Assembly: GCF_900291955.1 (NCBI RefSeq)
Contig: NZ_OLMR01000002.1
Coordinates: forward strand, 372,001-436,000
Direction of reading: 5' to 3'
Origin: Pseudoruminococcus massiliensis
Lineage (GTDB): Bacteria > Bacillota > Clostridia > Oscillospirales > Acutalibacteraceae
DNA length: 64,000 nucleotides
The notes under the pieces are model-generated. The model was given only the letters and a program-made list of their open reading frames with translations, made no database searches and was not told where the DNA came from. The position numbers and the translations under genes are program-made. This document shows, one piece after another, positions 54,698 to 63,118 of this stretch. Within the stretch, counting starts at the first letter, position 1; every line of letters begins with the position of its first letter.

Positions 54698-55252
54698 TTA
54701 AAAACTCATTTTTACATCATTTCTCTTAGCTGATTCAGCCTCAAAGAATTCCTTTTTCTGAAGACTCATTGCACCTGCAACAATGCTCTTAGGGAATGTT
54801 ACTATCATCTGGTTATACTGAGAAACATTTGCGTTATATGCTCGCCTTGCAGCCTGAAGATGTTCTTCAACATCATAAGCAGCCATTTGAAGCTGTTTAT
54901 ATACCTGAGATGAAAGAAGTACAGGATACTGTTCAGCAACAGCATTGATTCTGCCCATAGCCTCATTAATTGAATTATTGAACTGTGAGCGGTCCTGCAT
55001 AGAATTCATCTGGCGTTTTTCGATTGTGCCTTGAATTACATCTGTTTCGTGCTTTGCATATGCACGAGTAATATCGAGCATCTTTGTAAGTGTATCATAT
55101 CTCTTTGTGAGGGCTACATCTATTCCAGATTCCGCCTCATTGATTTTAACTTCTGTTCTGCGGAAGTTATTTGATGTAGAAATCCACCAACCTATAATAA
55201 TGATAAGAACTAAAGCTACAATACCTATAATAATATAAATTCCAATATCCAT
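54698..55252 (-). CDS. lemA: LemA family protein
   Basis: 184 residues. One N-terminal membrane helix (about 5-26) is followed by a four-helix LemA bundle: EVKINEAESGIDVALTKRYD, MAAYDVEEHLQAARRAYN and the hallmark YNQMIVTFPKSIVAG. LemA proteins are membrane-anchored scaffolds of unclear function and often sit beside DUF3137 membrane proteins, as here. It lies 265 bases after the last DUF3137 gene; a possible promoter of its own (TAGACA, 18 bases, TAATAT) lies in that gap, as does a small hairpin before its ribosome site. An AGGAG site precedes the ATG. Confidence 0.92.
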   Translation of the reverse strand: MDIGIYIIIGIVALVLIIIIGWWISTSNNFRRTEVKINEAESGIDVALTKRYDTLTKMLDITRAYAKHETDVIQGTIEKRQMNSMQDRSQFNNSINEAMGRINAVAEQYPVLLSSQVYKQLQMAAYDVEEHLQAARRAYNANVSQYNQMIVTFPKSIVAGAMSLQKKEFFEAESAKRNDVKMSF

Positions 55253-55516
55253 AATAAACTCCTTCTGACAGTTAAAGCTGTCTGTAAATTTTTATTTAAA
55301 TACTTAAAGCGTTAGCTTCACATCGGAATATTCCCCTTAATAATTGATTGAGATAATTATATATTACGGACTATAAGCAATAATTGTCTAAAAGAATTAT
55401 AAGAAAATTATTTTTAAATAATTAAAAAATTAAATATAAATTATTTGCATAAACATTATCATCTATTTTCATAAGCTCAATTAAATCTGAATTTATTTAT
55501 ATTGCTACTCTTAATT

Positions 55517-56659
55517 TTAGAAGCCATTATTATTTATTGGTGGCATTGGGTTATTTTGATATGGTTGTTGATATGATGGTTCTTCATTGTGCTGAACATA
55601 AATATTATCATTAATATTAAGAATTGCCACTATACCACTAACAAGGCTAAAATCATATTTGAATTTCTGTATATCTGACATAAGATTAATTTTGCGTAAA
55701 TTTGGTTCAAACGAATCTTGACCATTATTTATAAATATATGTAAAATTCCATCTTTAAAACAAGCAACAATTGTACCCTTTGCATTCTGCTTTAAATACA
55801 TAAGTCTTTCTATAATCTGTGGTGTAAGCAAATAGTAGGCCAAGTGCATATCACTTGATTTTACAGTAAACATTTCGTTAAAAAGCGGATTTTCAAGCTG
55901 TATGTCACTAAGTTTCTTTCTCTTTGCTCCATAAAAAAACTTTTTATCTTTTATTATAACTGTCCCCTGAAATTGCTTTGGATAATTAAACCCTATCCAT
56001 CTTCCCTTGAAATATGTCATAGAACTATCATCGTCCTTATATTCTACAACAAGGTCCGATTGAGCAAAATATACATCGTGATATTTTCCTGTTATGAGGT
56101 CCTCTGTATGATACATGTTTCCGTTAATAATAGCATTTAAATCCTTATAAACACTTTGTGGTATGCCAAAATGCGGTTCATATACAAGCTCCTGAACCTC
56201 TCCTTCAATAGCTTTTCCGATAACATAATTTTTATAATCTGCCAATGTATATTTGTTCGGGTCTTCTTTATTCACTAAGCTTTTTATAATAAACATTATA
56301 ATTGCTATGATAGTCGATATTAAAATTATAGCTCCTACTATCTCCAAAAATATTAGTATGTTTATTTCATAATAGCCTTTGAGTATAATCATTATTATAG
56401 TACAAACAAAAAACACTATACCAGAAATTATTTTACTACGCTTATCCTTTCTTGCATAATCTGTCAAATCTATCATTAACTTTTGCTCATCTATCTGCTT
56501 AGGCGGAACAGGATTTCTCCTCAAAAAGTGCATAAAGCCTAAAAATGGGTTGCCTTCCTTATAAAAAAATATTTTTGGGTCAGCTTTTCTCTCTGCCTTA
56601 TATCTTTCGTTTACATTAATCTCATTATACACATCGTTTGTTTGATAGTTTTTCGCCAT
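55517..56659 (-). CDS. DUF3137-like membrane protein, copy 3
   Basis: 380 residues. The N-terminal cytosolic motif (ADPKIFFYKEGNPFLGFM, then PVPPKQIDEQ) is followed by two membrane helices (about 78-98 and 102-125) and a C-terminal cytosolic DUF3137 domain that ends in LVSGIVAILNINDNIYVQ. Unlike copies 1 and 2 it lacks the C-terminal IGIQGGRF tail and ends in PPINNNGF. It lies 11 bases after copy 2. Function unknown; lemA follows. Confidence 0.85.
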   Translation of the reverse strand: MAKNYQTNDVYNEINVNERYKAERKADPKIFFYKEGNPFLGFMHFLRRNPVPPKQIDEQKLMIDLTDYARKDKRSKIISGIVFFVCTIIMIILKGYYEINILIFLEIVGAIILISTIIAIIMFIIKSLVNKEDPNKYTLADYKNYVIGKAIEGEVQELVYEPHFGIPQSVYKDLNAIINGNMYHTEDLITGKYHDVYFAQSDLVVEYKDDDSSMTYFKGRWIGFNYPKQFQGTVIIKDKKFFYGAKRKKLSDIQLENPLFNEMFTVKSSDMHLAYYLLTPQIIERLMYLKQNAKGTIVACFKDGILHIFINNGQDSFEPNLRKINLMSDIQKFKYDFSLVSGIVAILNINDNIYVQHNEEPSYQQPYQNNPMPPINNNGF

Positions 56660-56670
56660 ATAAACTCTCC

Positions 56671-57843
56671 TTAGAATCTTCCACCCTGTATGCCTATTCC
56701 TGAGCCATTACTTTTCGGAGGTGTAGAATTAGAATAGTTCTGATACTGCGATGGCTGTGTTTTGCTTTGAGCATAAAAGCCGTTATTGACCTCTAAAATA
56801 TCTATTGTTTTGCTGACAAGAGAAAAATCTTTAGCAAAGCTTTCTGTATCCTTGGCAATATCTAAGTTATTAACATCAAGCTCAAATGCGTTTTCTCTGT
56901 TATGTATGCCTATATGAAGCATACCGTCCTTAAAGCAAGCTATTATTGCTCCTTTAGAACTCTGCTTTAATTCCATAAATCTTTCAACAAGCTGTGGTGT
57001 TAAGATATAATAGCCCAACTGCACATCATTTGTGCTTACCGTAAACATTTCATTAAATGTCGGATTTTCGAGCGTTATTACTTCAAGGTCATTTCTGCTT
57101 ATTCCAACAAAATCTTTATCTTTAACTATAACTGTTCCACTGAATTTTTTCGGATAATCAATAACTATCCATCTACCACTAAAGTGTGTAAATGTGCGTC
57201 TTTGTTCTGAACCAGTATTTTTAGAAGATACATTAAGGTCTGATTGCACAAAATAAACATTATTATATTTACCAGTTATAAGGTCCTCTCTATGATATGT
57301 ATTTCCTCTGCTGGCAATATTAACATCGCAATATACACTCTGAGGCAAACCGCAATAAGGCTCATAAATTATTTCTGAAACCTTATCACCAATAGCTTTT
57401 TTAATAATATGTGCTTTATATTCCTCTATTGTATAACTTTTATTATCTTTTTTATTTAAAGCGGAGGAGGATTTTATGTTCCACACAATAAATATAGCAA
57501 GTGATATTGCAGACAATAAAACTAAGGTTAAGCAAAACCATACATTCATAGCCTTAAACATAAATAAAAAGACAATCAAGAGTAAGGCAGAAACAACTAC
57601 TCCGCCTGCCTGAATCCCAGCTTTACTGCCATATTCTGCTCTATTGCTAAAATGCTCAGAAAGAGCTTGAAGCATTTCTTGCTCATCAATCTCTTTTGGT
57701 GGAACAGGTTTTCTTTTCAGAAAACGCATAAAACCCACAAAAGGATTGCCAGTTTTATTAAAAAATACGCTTGGGTCGGCCTCATATTCATTGGCATTTC
57801 TTTCATTTATATCAAATTCATTATAAACATCATTTTCTTCCAT
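56671..57843 (-). CDS. DUF3137-like membrane protein, copy 2
   Basis: 390 residues. The cytosolic motif (ADPSVFFNKTGNPFVGFM, then PVPPKEIDEQ) is followed by two helices (about 80-100 and 104-124), and the DUF3137 domain continues to LVSKTIDILEVNNGFYAQ. The tail ends IGIQGGRF. The last 33 bases of the gene are identical to those of copy 1, suggesting recent duplication or gene conversion. It lies 21 bases after copy 1. Function unknown. Confidence 0.85.
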   Translation of the reverse strand: MEENDVYNEFDINERNANEYEADPSVFFNKTGNPFVGFMRFLKRKPVPPKEIDEQEMLQALSEHFSNRAEYGSKAGIQAGGVVVSALLLIVFLFMFKAMNVWFCLTLVLLSAISLAIFIVWNIKSSSALNKKDNKSYTIEEYKAHIIKKAIGDKVSEIIYEPYCGLPQSVYCDVNIASRGNTYHREDLITGKYNNVYFVQSDLNVSSKNTGSEQRRTFTHFSGRWIVIDYPKKFSGTVIVKDKDFVGISRNDLEVITLENPTFNEMFTVSTNDVQLGYYILTPQLVERFMELKQSSKGAIIACFKDGMLHIGIHNRENAFELDVNNLDIAKDTESFAKDFSLVSKTIDILEVNNGFYAQSKTQPSQYQNYSNSTPPKSNGSGIGIQGGRF

Positions 57844-57864
57844 TTTTAATTACTCCTAAATAAT

Positions 57865-59109
57865 TTAGAATCTTCCACCCTGTATGCCTATTCCTGAACT
57901 ACTATTGTTATTTGGCAGTGTAGAATTAGAATAATTTTGATATGGAGCTTGCACAGGTGGCCATGCATTGCCTTGAGCATAAACACTATTATTAATATCA
58001 AGAACATCTATTGTGCCACTAACAAGGGTAAAATCTTGCATAAATTTCTGTATATCACCCATAAGATTAACATTATTTATATTTGGCTCAAACGAATCCT
58101 TTTTGTCATTAATAAATATATGTAGATAACCATTCTTGAAACAAGCAATTATATTTCCGTTGGTACTTTGCTTTAGCTCCATAATTTTTTCAACAAGCTG
58201 TGGTGTCAAGAGATAATAGCCTAACTGTATATCACTTGCTCTTACTGTAAACATATCATTAAAATAAGGGTTTTCAAGCTGTATCTTTTCAAGCTCTTTT
58301 CTTTTTACACCATAAGCAAAGCTATTATCTATAATTACAACTGTTCCATTAAATTTCTTAGGATAATCAATAGCTATCCATCTGCCTCTGAAGTATGTAG
58401 TTGTTGTGTCATGTTCGCCATTACTTTCATATTGTACTTTAAGATCTGATTGCACAAAATATACATTTTTATATTTTCCAGTTATGAGGTCCTCCTTATG
58501 ATAACGATTTCCGTGCCTCATAACATTTAAATCACTATAAACGCTTTCTGGTAAACCAAATCTTGGTTCATAAACAAGACCCTCTACTTGACCTTCAATA
58601 GCTTTTTTAATAACATATGCCTTATAATCATTTATCGTATAATCTGAATTTTTATAACCTTTTACGGAATTCATAATTAAATAAATAATTAATACTGGAA
58701 CTATAATAAATGGTAGAAAATTTAATATCACTCCTGTTACTCCACCAATAAGCATACTCAAAATTACTGAAACCGGTATTATAACAACTATCAGCCTAAG
58801 CATTTTTTTAAAATTTCTTTGCTTTTTTGCACACTTTGAAAATGATTCTAAAAGTCTTTGCTCATCAATCGGTTTTGGCGGAACAGGCTTTCTTTGCAAA
58901 AAGTGCATAATACCTAAGAATGGATTGCCTGTATTATTAAAAAATACCCTCGGGTCGGCAGCTCGTTCATTTCGTTCTCTGCTAAAAGAATCCAATTCAT
59001 TATATTGGTCATAGTTAGCATTCTGGCTTTGAGCTTGTTTTTTATTTTTTATTTGATTAGACATAGATTCCAACTCTTTAAATGCGTCATTAATTGAATT
59101 ATTACCCAT
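57865..59109 (-). CDS. DUF3137-like membrane protein, copy 1 (first in the operon)
   Basis: 414 residues. An N-terminal soluble part of about 50 residues is followed by the conserved motif ADPRVFFNNTGNPFLGIM, then PVPPKPIDEQ, two membrane helices (about 104-122 and 127-147), and the DUF3137 domain (DLITGKYKNVYFVQSDLKV, FRGRWIAIDYPKKFNGTV). The tail ends IGIQGGRF. The three copies share the motif and domain but have diverged in the helices. A promoter with TATAAT (59135-59140) precedes it. The four-gene set DUF3137-DUF3137-DUF3137-lemA probably works as a membrane complex; the role is unknown. Confidence 0.85.
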   Translation of the reverse strand: MGNNSINDAFKELESMSNQIKNKKQAQSQNANYDQYNELDSFSRERNERAADPRVFFNNTGNPFLGIMHFLQRKPVPPKPIDEQRLLESFSKCAKKQRNFKKMLRLIVVIIPVSVILSMLIGGVTGVILNFLPFIIVPVLIIYLIMNSVKGYKNSDYTINDYKAYVIKKAIEGQVEGLVYEPRFGLPESVYSDLNVMRHGNRYHKEDLITGKYKNVYFVQSDLKVQYESNGEHDTTTTYFRGRWIAIDYPKKFNGTVVIIDNSFAYGVKRKELEKIQLENPYFNDMFTVRASDIQLGYYLLTPQLVEKIMELKQSTNGNIIACFKNGYLHIFINDKKDSFEPNINNVNLMGDIQKFMQDFTLVSGTIDVLDINNSVYAQGNAWPPVQAPYQNYSNSTLPNNNSSSGIGIQGGRF

Positions 59110-59134
59110 AATATCTTCTCCTTATAATTTAATT

Positions 59135-59165
59135 ATTATAGACACATATCCATCATAAATGTAAA
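59135..59165 (-). promoter_or_regulatory. Probable promoter of the DUF3137-lemA cluster
   Basis: Minus strand: a perfect TATAAT (59135-59140) with a poor -35, TTTACA (59160-59165), at a long 19-base spacing. The GGAG ribosome site follows 10 bases before the ATG. Confidence 0.5.
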
Positions 59166-59280
59166 AATGTCGAAAATACTTATTTTTAAATAAAATATTT
59201 TTCTTTTTAATTATATATTAGCTATTTGAAGTAATAATTGCTTTAGAGAAATTTAAATAATTCTATTTTATAAAACAAAA

Positions 59281-59307
59281 AACGCTCCGTATTAAAACGA
59301 AGCGTTT
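59281..59307 (-). terminator. Terminator of the G5/3D protein gene
   Basis: On the minus strand AACGCTTCG pairs with CGGAGCGTT, followed by TTTTGTTTT. It lies 18 bases after the stop. Confidence 0.9.
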
Positions 59308-59324
59308 GAATATTTTATTATCTA

Positions 59325-60677
59325 TCAGCCAACATAGGCATTGTCGCCCTCTTCGATGACATAAATTGTAACATCTCTTCTGCCAAACTGTGTGCATTCA
59401 CCAAGTGTGTTGTAATAAAGGTCTACGATTGCAGAACCATCGAAAAGTGCTCCGCCTGTATCTGCGGCTGTTGCATATCCATAGCAAACCTGACCGTCAT
59501 TAGATACGATATAAAGCTTAGAACCGTATGGAATGAGATTTGGGTTAACCGCTACATTACCAGGCTGTGCTGGTCTGCCTGACGCAGTTGAAGAGCCTGC
59601 TGGTGCATAATATGCTGTGCCAGAGCCTGTGTATGAACGGAGATACTTAATTGTGTTGCCGTTCATATCTGTGAAGGTCTGCTCAGCAGCATTTGAACTG
59701 AATGATGCTGAATCAGCAGCATTCTTATTGAAGTAATTCTCACCGCTTGTTGAAGAACTTTCTGAAGCTATTTCTTCCTGAGCTGGCTCAGGTCTTTTTG
59801 CTGTGCCTACGAGAGTAACTTTATTTACAGCTTTCTTTGTTGTCTTTTCAGAAATCTTCTTTGTAGATGTAAGCTTGCCATTTACATATGTTTCTTGTGA
59901 AGTTATAAGCTTTGTACCATTACAGCCATCAGTCTGCACCTCTGTTTCACCTGTATAAAGCTTATCAGTTTTCTTTTCAACTTCCTTAAAGGCAATAGCC
60001 TTCTTTGACTGAACTGTTTTATAAGTAATTCTGTTAATCTTAAGCTTGAGATTGTCCTCAACCTTACTATCAGATTTCACATTGAGCTTATCTGTTGGCG
60101 AAAGCTTAATGCCGAGGAACTCAAGTGCCTCTGCAACTGTTCCTTCTGGAACATCCTTAGAAACTGTTTTGCCTGCGTCATTAATTGAGATTGTGTACCA
60201 ACGCTTAATCTGAATCTTCATATCAGGCTCAAGTGTTGTTCCTGCGGAAGGTGTAACTGAATCAGAAGCATTAACCTTAATATTTGCAGCCTTGAGTGCA
60301 TCTGCAACTGTTCCTTCGCTAAAGACAACGCTCTTAACATCGCCATCAGCCTCAAGGTTTACATTAAAGGCTCTCATTATAGAAACCTCTACGCCGTTGC
60401 CACTTGTTTCTGTAAGAACAACCTTGTCATTATCGCCAAGCTCAACGCCTGCCTGCTCAAGGATTGCGTTCTGGTCGAGGTTCATTGTATTTATAACTGT
60501 TGTATTTTCACCATCTGTAATTTTAACAGTCTTAGTAAGAGCTGTGACTGAAAGTGCCGCCGAAAGACATACCGCACCCATTACAGAAAAGACAGCAATC
60601 TTAACGATTTTACCAGTCGCTTTACTAGTGGTTTTCTTTTCTCTTTTTGCCACATAATTCTTCTTAGGTAACTTCAT
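59325..60677 (-). CDS. DUF348-G5-3D domain cell-wall protein (YabE/RpfB-like)
   Basis: 450 residues. A basic N-terminus precedes a membrane anchor or signal segment (about 24-47), then three DUF348 (YabE-type) repeats (about 50-215; e.g. VVFSEGTVADALKAANIKV), a G5 domain (about 218-292), a Ser-rich linker and a C-terminal 3D domain (about 350-450). The three 3D aspartates appear in ATAADTGGALFDGSAIVDLYY (D406, D413, D419; quoted in part). This family hydrolyses peptidoglycan as a lytic transglycosylase, related to resuscitation factors, and acts outside the membrane. Strong promoter at 60760-60788; short leader of about 75 bases with AAGGAG. Confidence 0.9.
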   Translation of the reverse strand: MKLPKKNYVAKREKKTTSKATGKIVKIAVFSVMGAVCLSAALSVTALTKTVKITDGENTTVINTMNLDQNAILEQAGVELGDNDKVVLTETSGNGVEVSIMRAFNVNLEADGDVKSVVFSEGTVADALKAANIKVNASDSVTPSAGTTLEPDMKIQIKRWYTISINDAGKTVSKDVPEGTVAEALEFLGIKLSPTDKLNVKSDSKVEDNLKLKINRITYKTVQSKKAIAFKEVEKKTDKLYTGETEVQTDGCNGTKLITSQETYVNGKLTSTKKISEKTTKKAVNKVTLVGTAKRPEPAQEEIASESSSTSGENYFNKNAADSASFSSNAAEQTFTDMNGNTIKYLRSYTGSGTAYYAPAGSSTASGRPAQPGNVAVNPNLIPYGSKLYIVSNDGQVCYGYATAADTGGALFDGSAIVDLYYNTLGECTQFGRRDVTIYVIEEGDNAYVG

Positions 60678-60759
60678 TATGTAATCTCCTTACGACTGTC
60701 CTTAAATCGTTACTTTGATAATAACACTAACGATTGGACAACTTTTAGTTGATGTGGCT

Positions 60760-60788
60760 ATTATAGTCTTGAATTTGCATTATGTCAA
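60760..60788 (-). promoter_or_regulatory. Consensus sigma-A promoter of the G5/3D wall protein
   Basis: Minus strand: TTGACA (60783-60788), a 17-base spacer and TATAAT (60760-60765): a perfect consensus. The predicted leader is too short to hold a riboswitch. Confidence 0.92.
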
Positions 60789-60829
60789 ACAGGTTTTAAG
60801 GTTAACAATTGTGCATTTTGCCGACAATT

Positions 60830-60843
60830 CGAACGAACATTCG
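60830..60843. promoter_or_regulatory. LexA-box-like palindrome
   Basis: CGAACGAACATTCG is one base from the Gram-positive LexA/DinR core CGAAC-N4-GTTCG. It lies about 45 bases upstream of the -35. A second CGAAT half-site follows (ATTCGGTCGAAT). The position is not ideal for repression; it may be chance. Confidence 0.35.
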
Positions 60844-60849
60844 GTCGAA

Positions 60850-61320
60850 TAAACTATAATTATTGGGTTATACTTCTTTTTAAGAATTAATTTCATTTAA
60901 AGTCTGTGCAAATTGCAGAAAATCAAATGTTACAAATAAGTAACAAGCTTAAAAAGCTCCCTAAAAGGTCACTTTTATACATATTGAGTAGATTAGCTCC
61001 TAAATAATCAAGTATTTTTTCGCTATTTTATCGGCTTTTTGATGTAATTACCACAAGTTTCCATTGTTATTTTTGTGCAATCGTTTTAAATTTCATTTTA
61101 AAAGCTTTGTTAAGATTTTTTAATCATTTTACAATATTTTTCCAAATGTTAATCCTATAAAATCACTTAATTTTTATAATACAAAATAGCCTTTTCTCTC
61201 ACAATCAAAGCCATTTTCAACTCAAATATGATATATTTCGTGGCTAAGCTACCATTTTTGCGAAATTACATTTTCTGTCGAAATCCGCGTTTTAGTGTAA
61301 CAATTTTGTAACAGGTTTAA
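60850..61320. other. AT-rich region without a recognised gene
   Basis: About 470 bases with no plausible protein. It has many T-runs and a few short stems (GTTACAAATAAGTAAC, AGCTTAAAAAGCT). It lies upstream of the wall-protein promoter and ends at the tandem repeat block. No riboswitch signature was recognised on either strand. Confidence 0.5.
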
Positions 61321-61324
61321 GCAG

Positions 61325-61985
61325 ATTGCTACCGCTTAGCTTACATACTTACCCAAGACACTCAAAAGTTTCGCTCGAGGCGGAGTGCCTCCGCAGTCAA
61401 GACGCGGAATCGCTCGACAAGTCTCGCTCGGTGCGAGTAAATGAAACCTTATTGACACGGTCGAAGTAATTTCCAATGAACTACCGCTTAGCTTACATAC
61501 TTACCCAAGACACTCAAAAGTTTCGCTCGAGGCGGAGTGCCTCCACAGTCAAGACGCGGAATCGCTCGACAAGTCTCGCTCGGTGCGAGTAAATGAAACC
61601 TTATTGACACGGTCGAAGTAATTTCCAATGAACTACCGCTTAGCTTACATACTTACCCAAGACAATTAAAAGTTTTGCTCAAGCTTTTTCAAAAGCTTGT
61701 AGGTCAAGGGCAACGCCCTTGTCGCTCTCCGCAGAGAGCGAAACACCTTTGGGCGAAGCCCAACATTCTTTGCTCCTAAAGCGGTGGGCTTCGCCCACCG
61801 CTTAATTTTCTTTCGTTAGCAACATTAGTCTCTAAGGGCAGACAAAGCCCGCCCTTTAAAGGCAAGAGATGTTAAGGGCTTCGCCCTTAAAACCCACCAA
61901 AGGCTCTGCCGTAGGTGACTACCTTTGGAAACCGCAAGCCTTTAAAAAGGCTTGACCTAAACTTTAAGCTTCTTGGAGAAGTTCG
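61325..61985. repeat. Two tandem 152-bp units and a full-length palindrome-mosaic element
   Basis: ACCGCTTAGCTTACATACTT recurs at 61331, 61483 and 61635, an exact 152-base period. Each unit holds GGCGGAGTGCCTCC and CAAGACGCGGAATCGCTCG. 61668-61966 is a full element with an added CGCTCTCCGCAGAGAGCG stem, GCGGTGGGCTTCGCCCACCGC (a compensatory variant of the GGAC stem), a central GTTAGCAACATTAGT, TAAGGGCTTCGCCCTTA and a CTCTGCCGTAGGTGACTACC block. Confidence 0.93.
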
Positions 61986-62007
61986 CTAATTCATTAGAAA
62001 TTAAAAA

Positions 62008-62029
62008 GAGAGGCACTTTCGAGCCTCTC
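62008..62029 (-). terminator. Terminator of the small protein gene at 62046
   Basis: On the minus strand GAGAGGC pairs with GCCTCTC around TCGAAAGT, followed by TTTTTAA. It lies 17 bases after the stop. Confidence 0.88.
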
Positions 62030-62045
62030 AGGTTTGCAATATACA

Positions 62046-62492
62046 TTATTTTATTTTAAACTTAGATTCCTGTTGAGCAATACAGATACCTATATCAAAG
62101 AATGGCTTGATATTATCCTCCTTGCCATTTTTAAGACGCTTAAAAACCTTAGAAATCGGAGAAACCTTTGTCTGCTCGTTCTTTTTAAGTATTGGCATTC
62201 CATTTTCATCTACCCACACAAAGCCAGCGTGTTTTAAGCCTGTCCGCAAAAGCACTTCTCCAAGATATGCTCCAAATATAAGGGAAAGCTCCCATATTTC
62301 TTCATCTGTTGCACAAATTTTTTTTGTAGCAGGTTCATATTTATCAAGAACCTCCTCAAGCTCCTCTATGCTTTCCCTTTTATAATCGAAATCATAATTA
62401 AATCTTTTGCCATGCTCAACGGCTTTCTCTGCAAGGCTTTTCATCTCTAATGCTGTTGGATTATCTTTTTGCTTTTTTCTGAATAAACCCAT
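62046..62492 (-). CDS. Small cytosolic protein of unknown function (DUF3806-like)
   Basis: 149 residues from ATG 62492, chosen because AGAGGGGAG precedes it; an upstream in-frame start lacks a ribosome site. The N-terminus MGLFRKKQKDN is basic. The core (EEIWELSLIFGAYLGEVLLRTGLKHAGFVWVDENGMPIL, residues about 75-110) resembles the DUF3806-type pattern 'fGayLGevl...g..Wv.d.dg.p', but this assignment is tentative. No signal or membrane segment. Function unknown. Confidence 0.72.
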   Translation of the reverse strand: MGLFRKKQKDNPTALEMKSLAEKAVEHGKRFNYDFDYKRESIEELEEVLDKYEPATKKICATDEEIWELSLIFGAYLGEVLLRTGLKHAGFVWVDENGMPILKKNEQTKVSPISKVFKRLKNGKEDNIKPFFDIGICIAQQESKFKIK

Positions 62493-62620
62493 CAAAAACC
62501 GCTCCCCTCTGTTACTGAAACATTTAGCAAATCTCTTATAATTCTTTATTATACCATAATTCGACAATAAAATAAAGCCAAACTATAAAGATATTGCCTA
62601 CAATTTTTATAGACAAAGAA

Positions 62621-62659
62621 AAAACGGTAAGCTTAATAAACGCTAAGCCTTACCGTTTT
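62621..62659 (-). terminator. Terminator of the 72-residue protein gene
   Basis: On the minus strand AAAACGGTAAG pairs with CTTACCGTTTT, with an inner GCTTA-type stem, and is followed by TTCTTTG. It lies 18 bases after the stop. Confidence 0.88.
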
Positions 62660-62676
62660 AAAACTATCTTATTAAA

Positions 62677-62895
62677 TTATTCAGAGAGAAAATCTTCCAC
62701 TACATCATTAAGCTGTGACACCTCAAGCTCAAGCTCATTACAAAGGTCTACAAGCCGTTTTAAGCGTTTGTAATCTTCGGTTATATCTGTAATCACAAGT
62801 TTTCTTTCACCGTTGCTGTATTCGATTCCGTAGATAGTTAATTGTTTTAGTTCATCGTCATATAGTTCTGTAACTGTTATCGAATAATGTTTCAA
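62677..62895 (-). CDS. Small protein of unknown function (DUF6514-like)
   Basis: 72 residues. The first half is beta-like (YSITVTELYDDELKQLTIYG and IEYSNGERKLVITDIT), and the second half is a charged helix (YKRLKRLVDLCNELELEV). From memory this pattern is DUF6514, a short clostridial family. The start is a TTG at 62895 with a weak ribosome site; no better in-frame start exists before an upstream stop. A TATAAT box lies about 50 bases upstream. Function unknown. Confidence 0.7.
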   Translation of the reverse strand: MKHYSITVTELYDDELKQLTIYGIEYSNGERKLVITDITEDYKRLKRLVDLCNELELEVSQLNDVVEDFLSE

Positions 62896-63118
62896 ATTAT
62901 CACAGCTTTCGTTTTTATTTCCATCCCCTCAACCCAAATACTATTATACCATATTTTCCTATAATTTCCATTAACAATTTTGTTACTATGGTTTCGTTTG
63001 TTTAACATTATATTGACTTTTTAACGGAATAACTGTATAATAATAGCTTATTTTGGTGAACTTATATAAATCTAATTGTTTATTTCCTTTAAATAATTTT
63101 ACCTCGATTTGGAAATTA

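Noticed and set aside
60678-61320. c-di-AMP (ydaO-type) riboswitch before the G5/3D wall protein
   Set aside because: These riboswitches often precede wall-hydrolase genes, but the consensus promoter leaves only about 75 bases of leader and no motif was seen.
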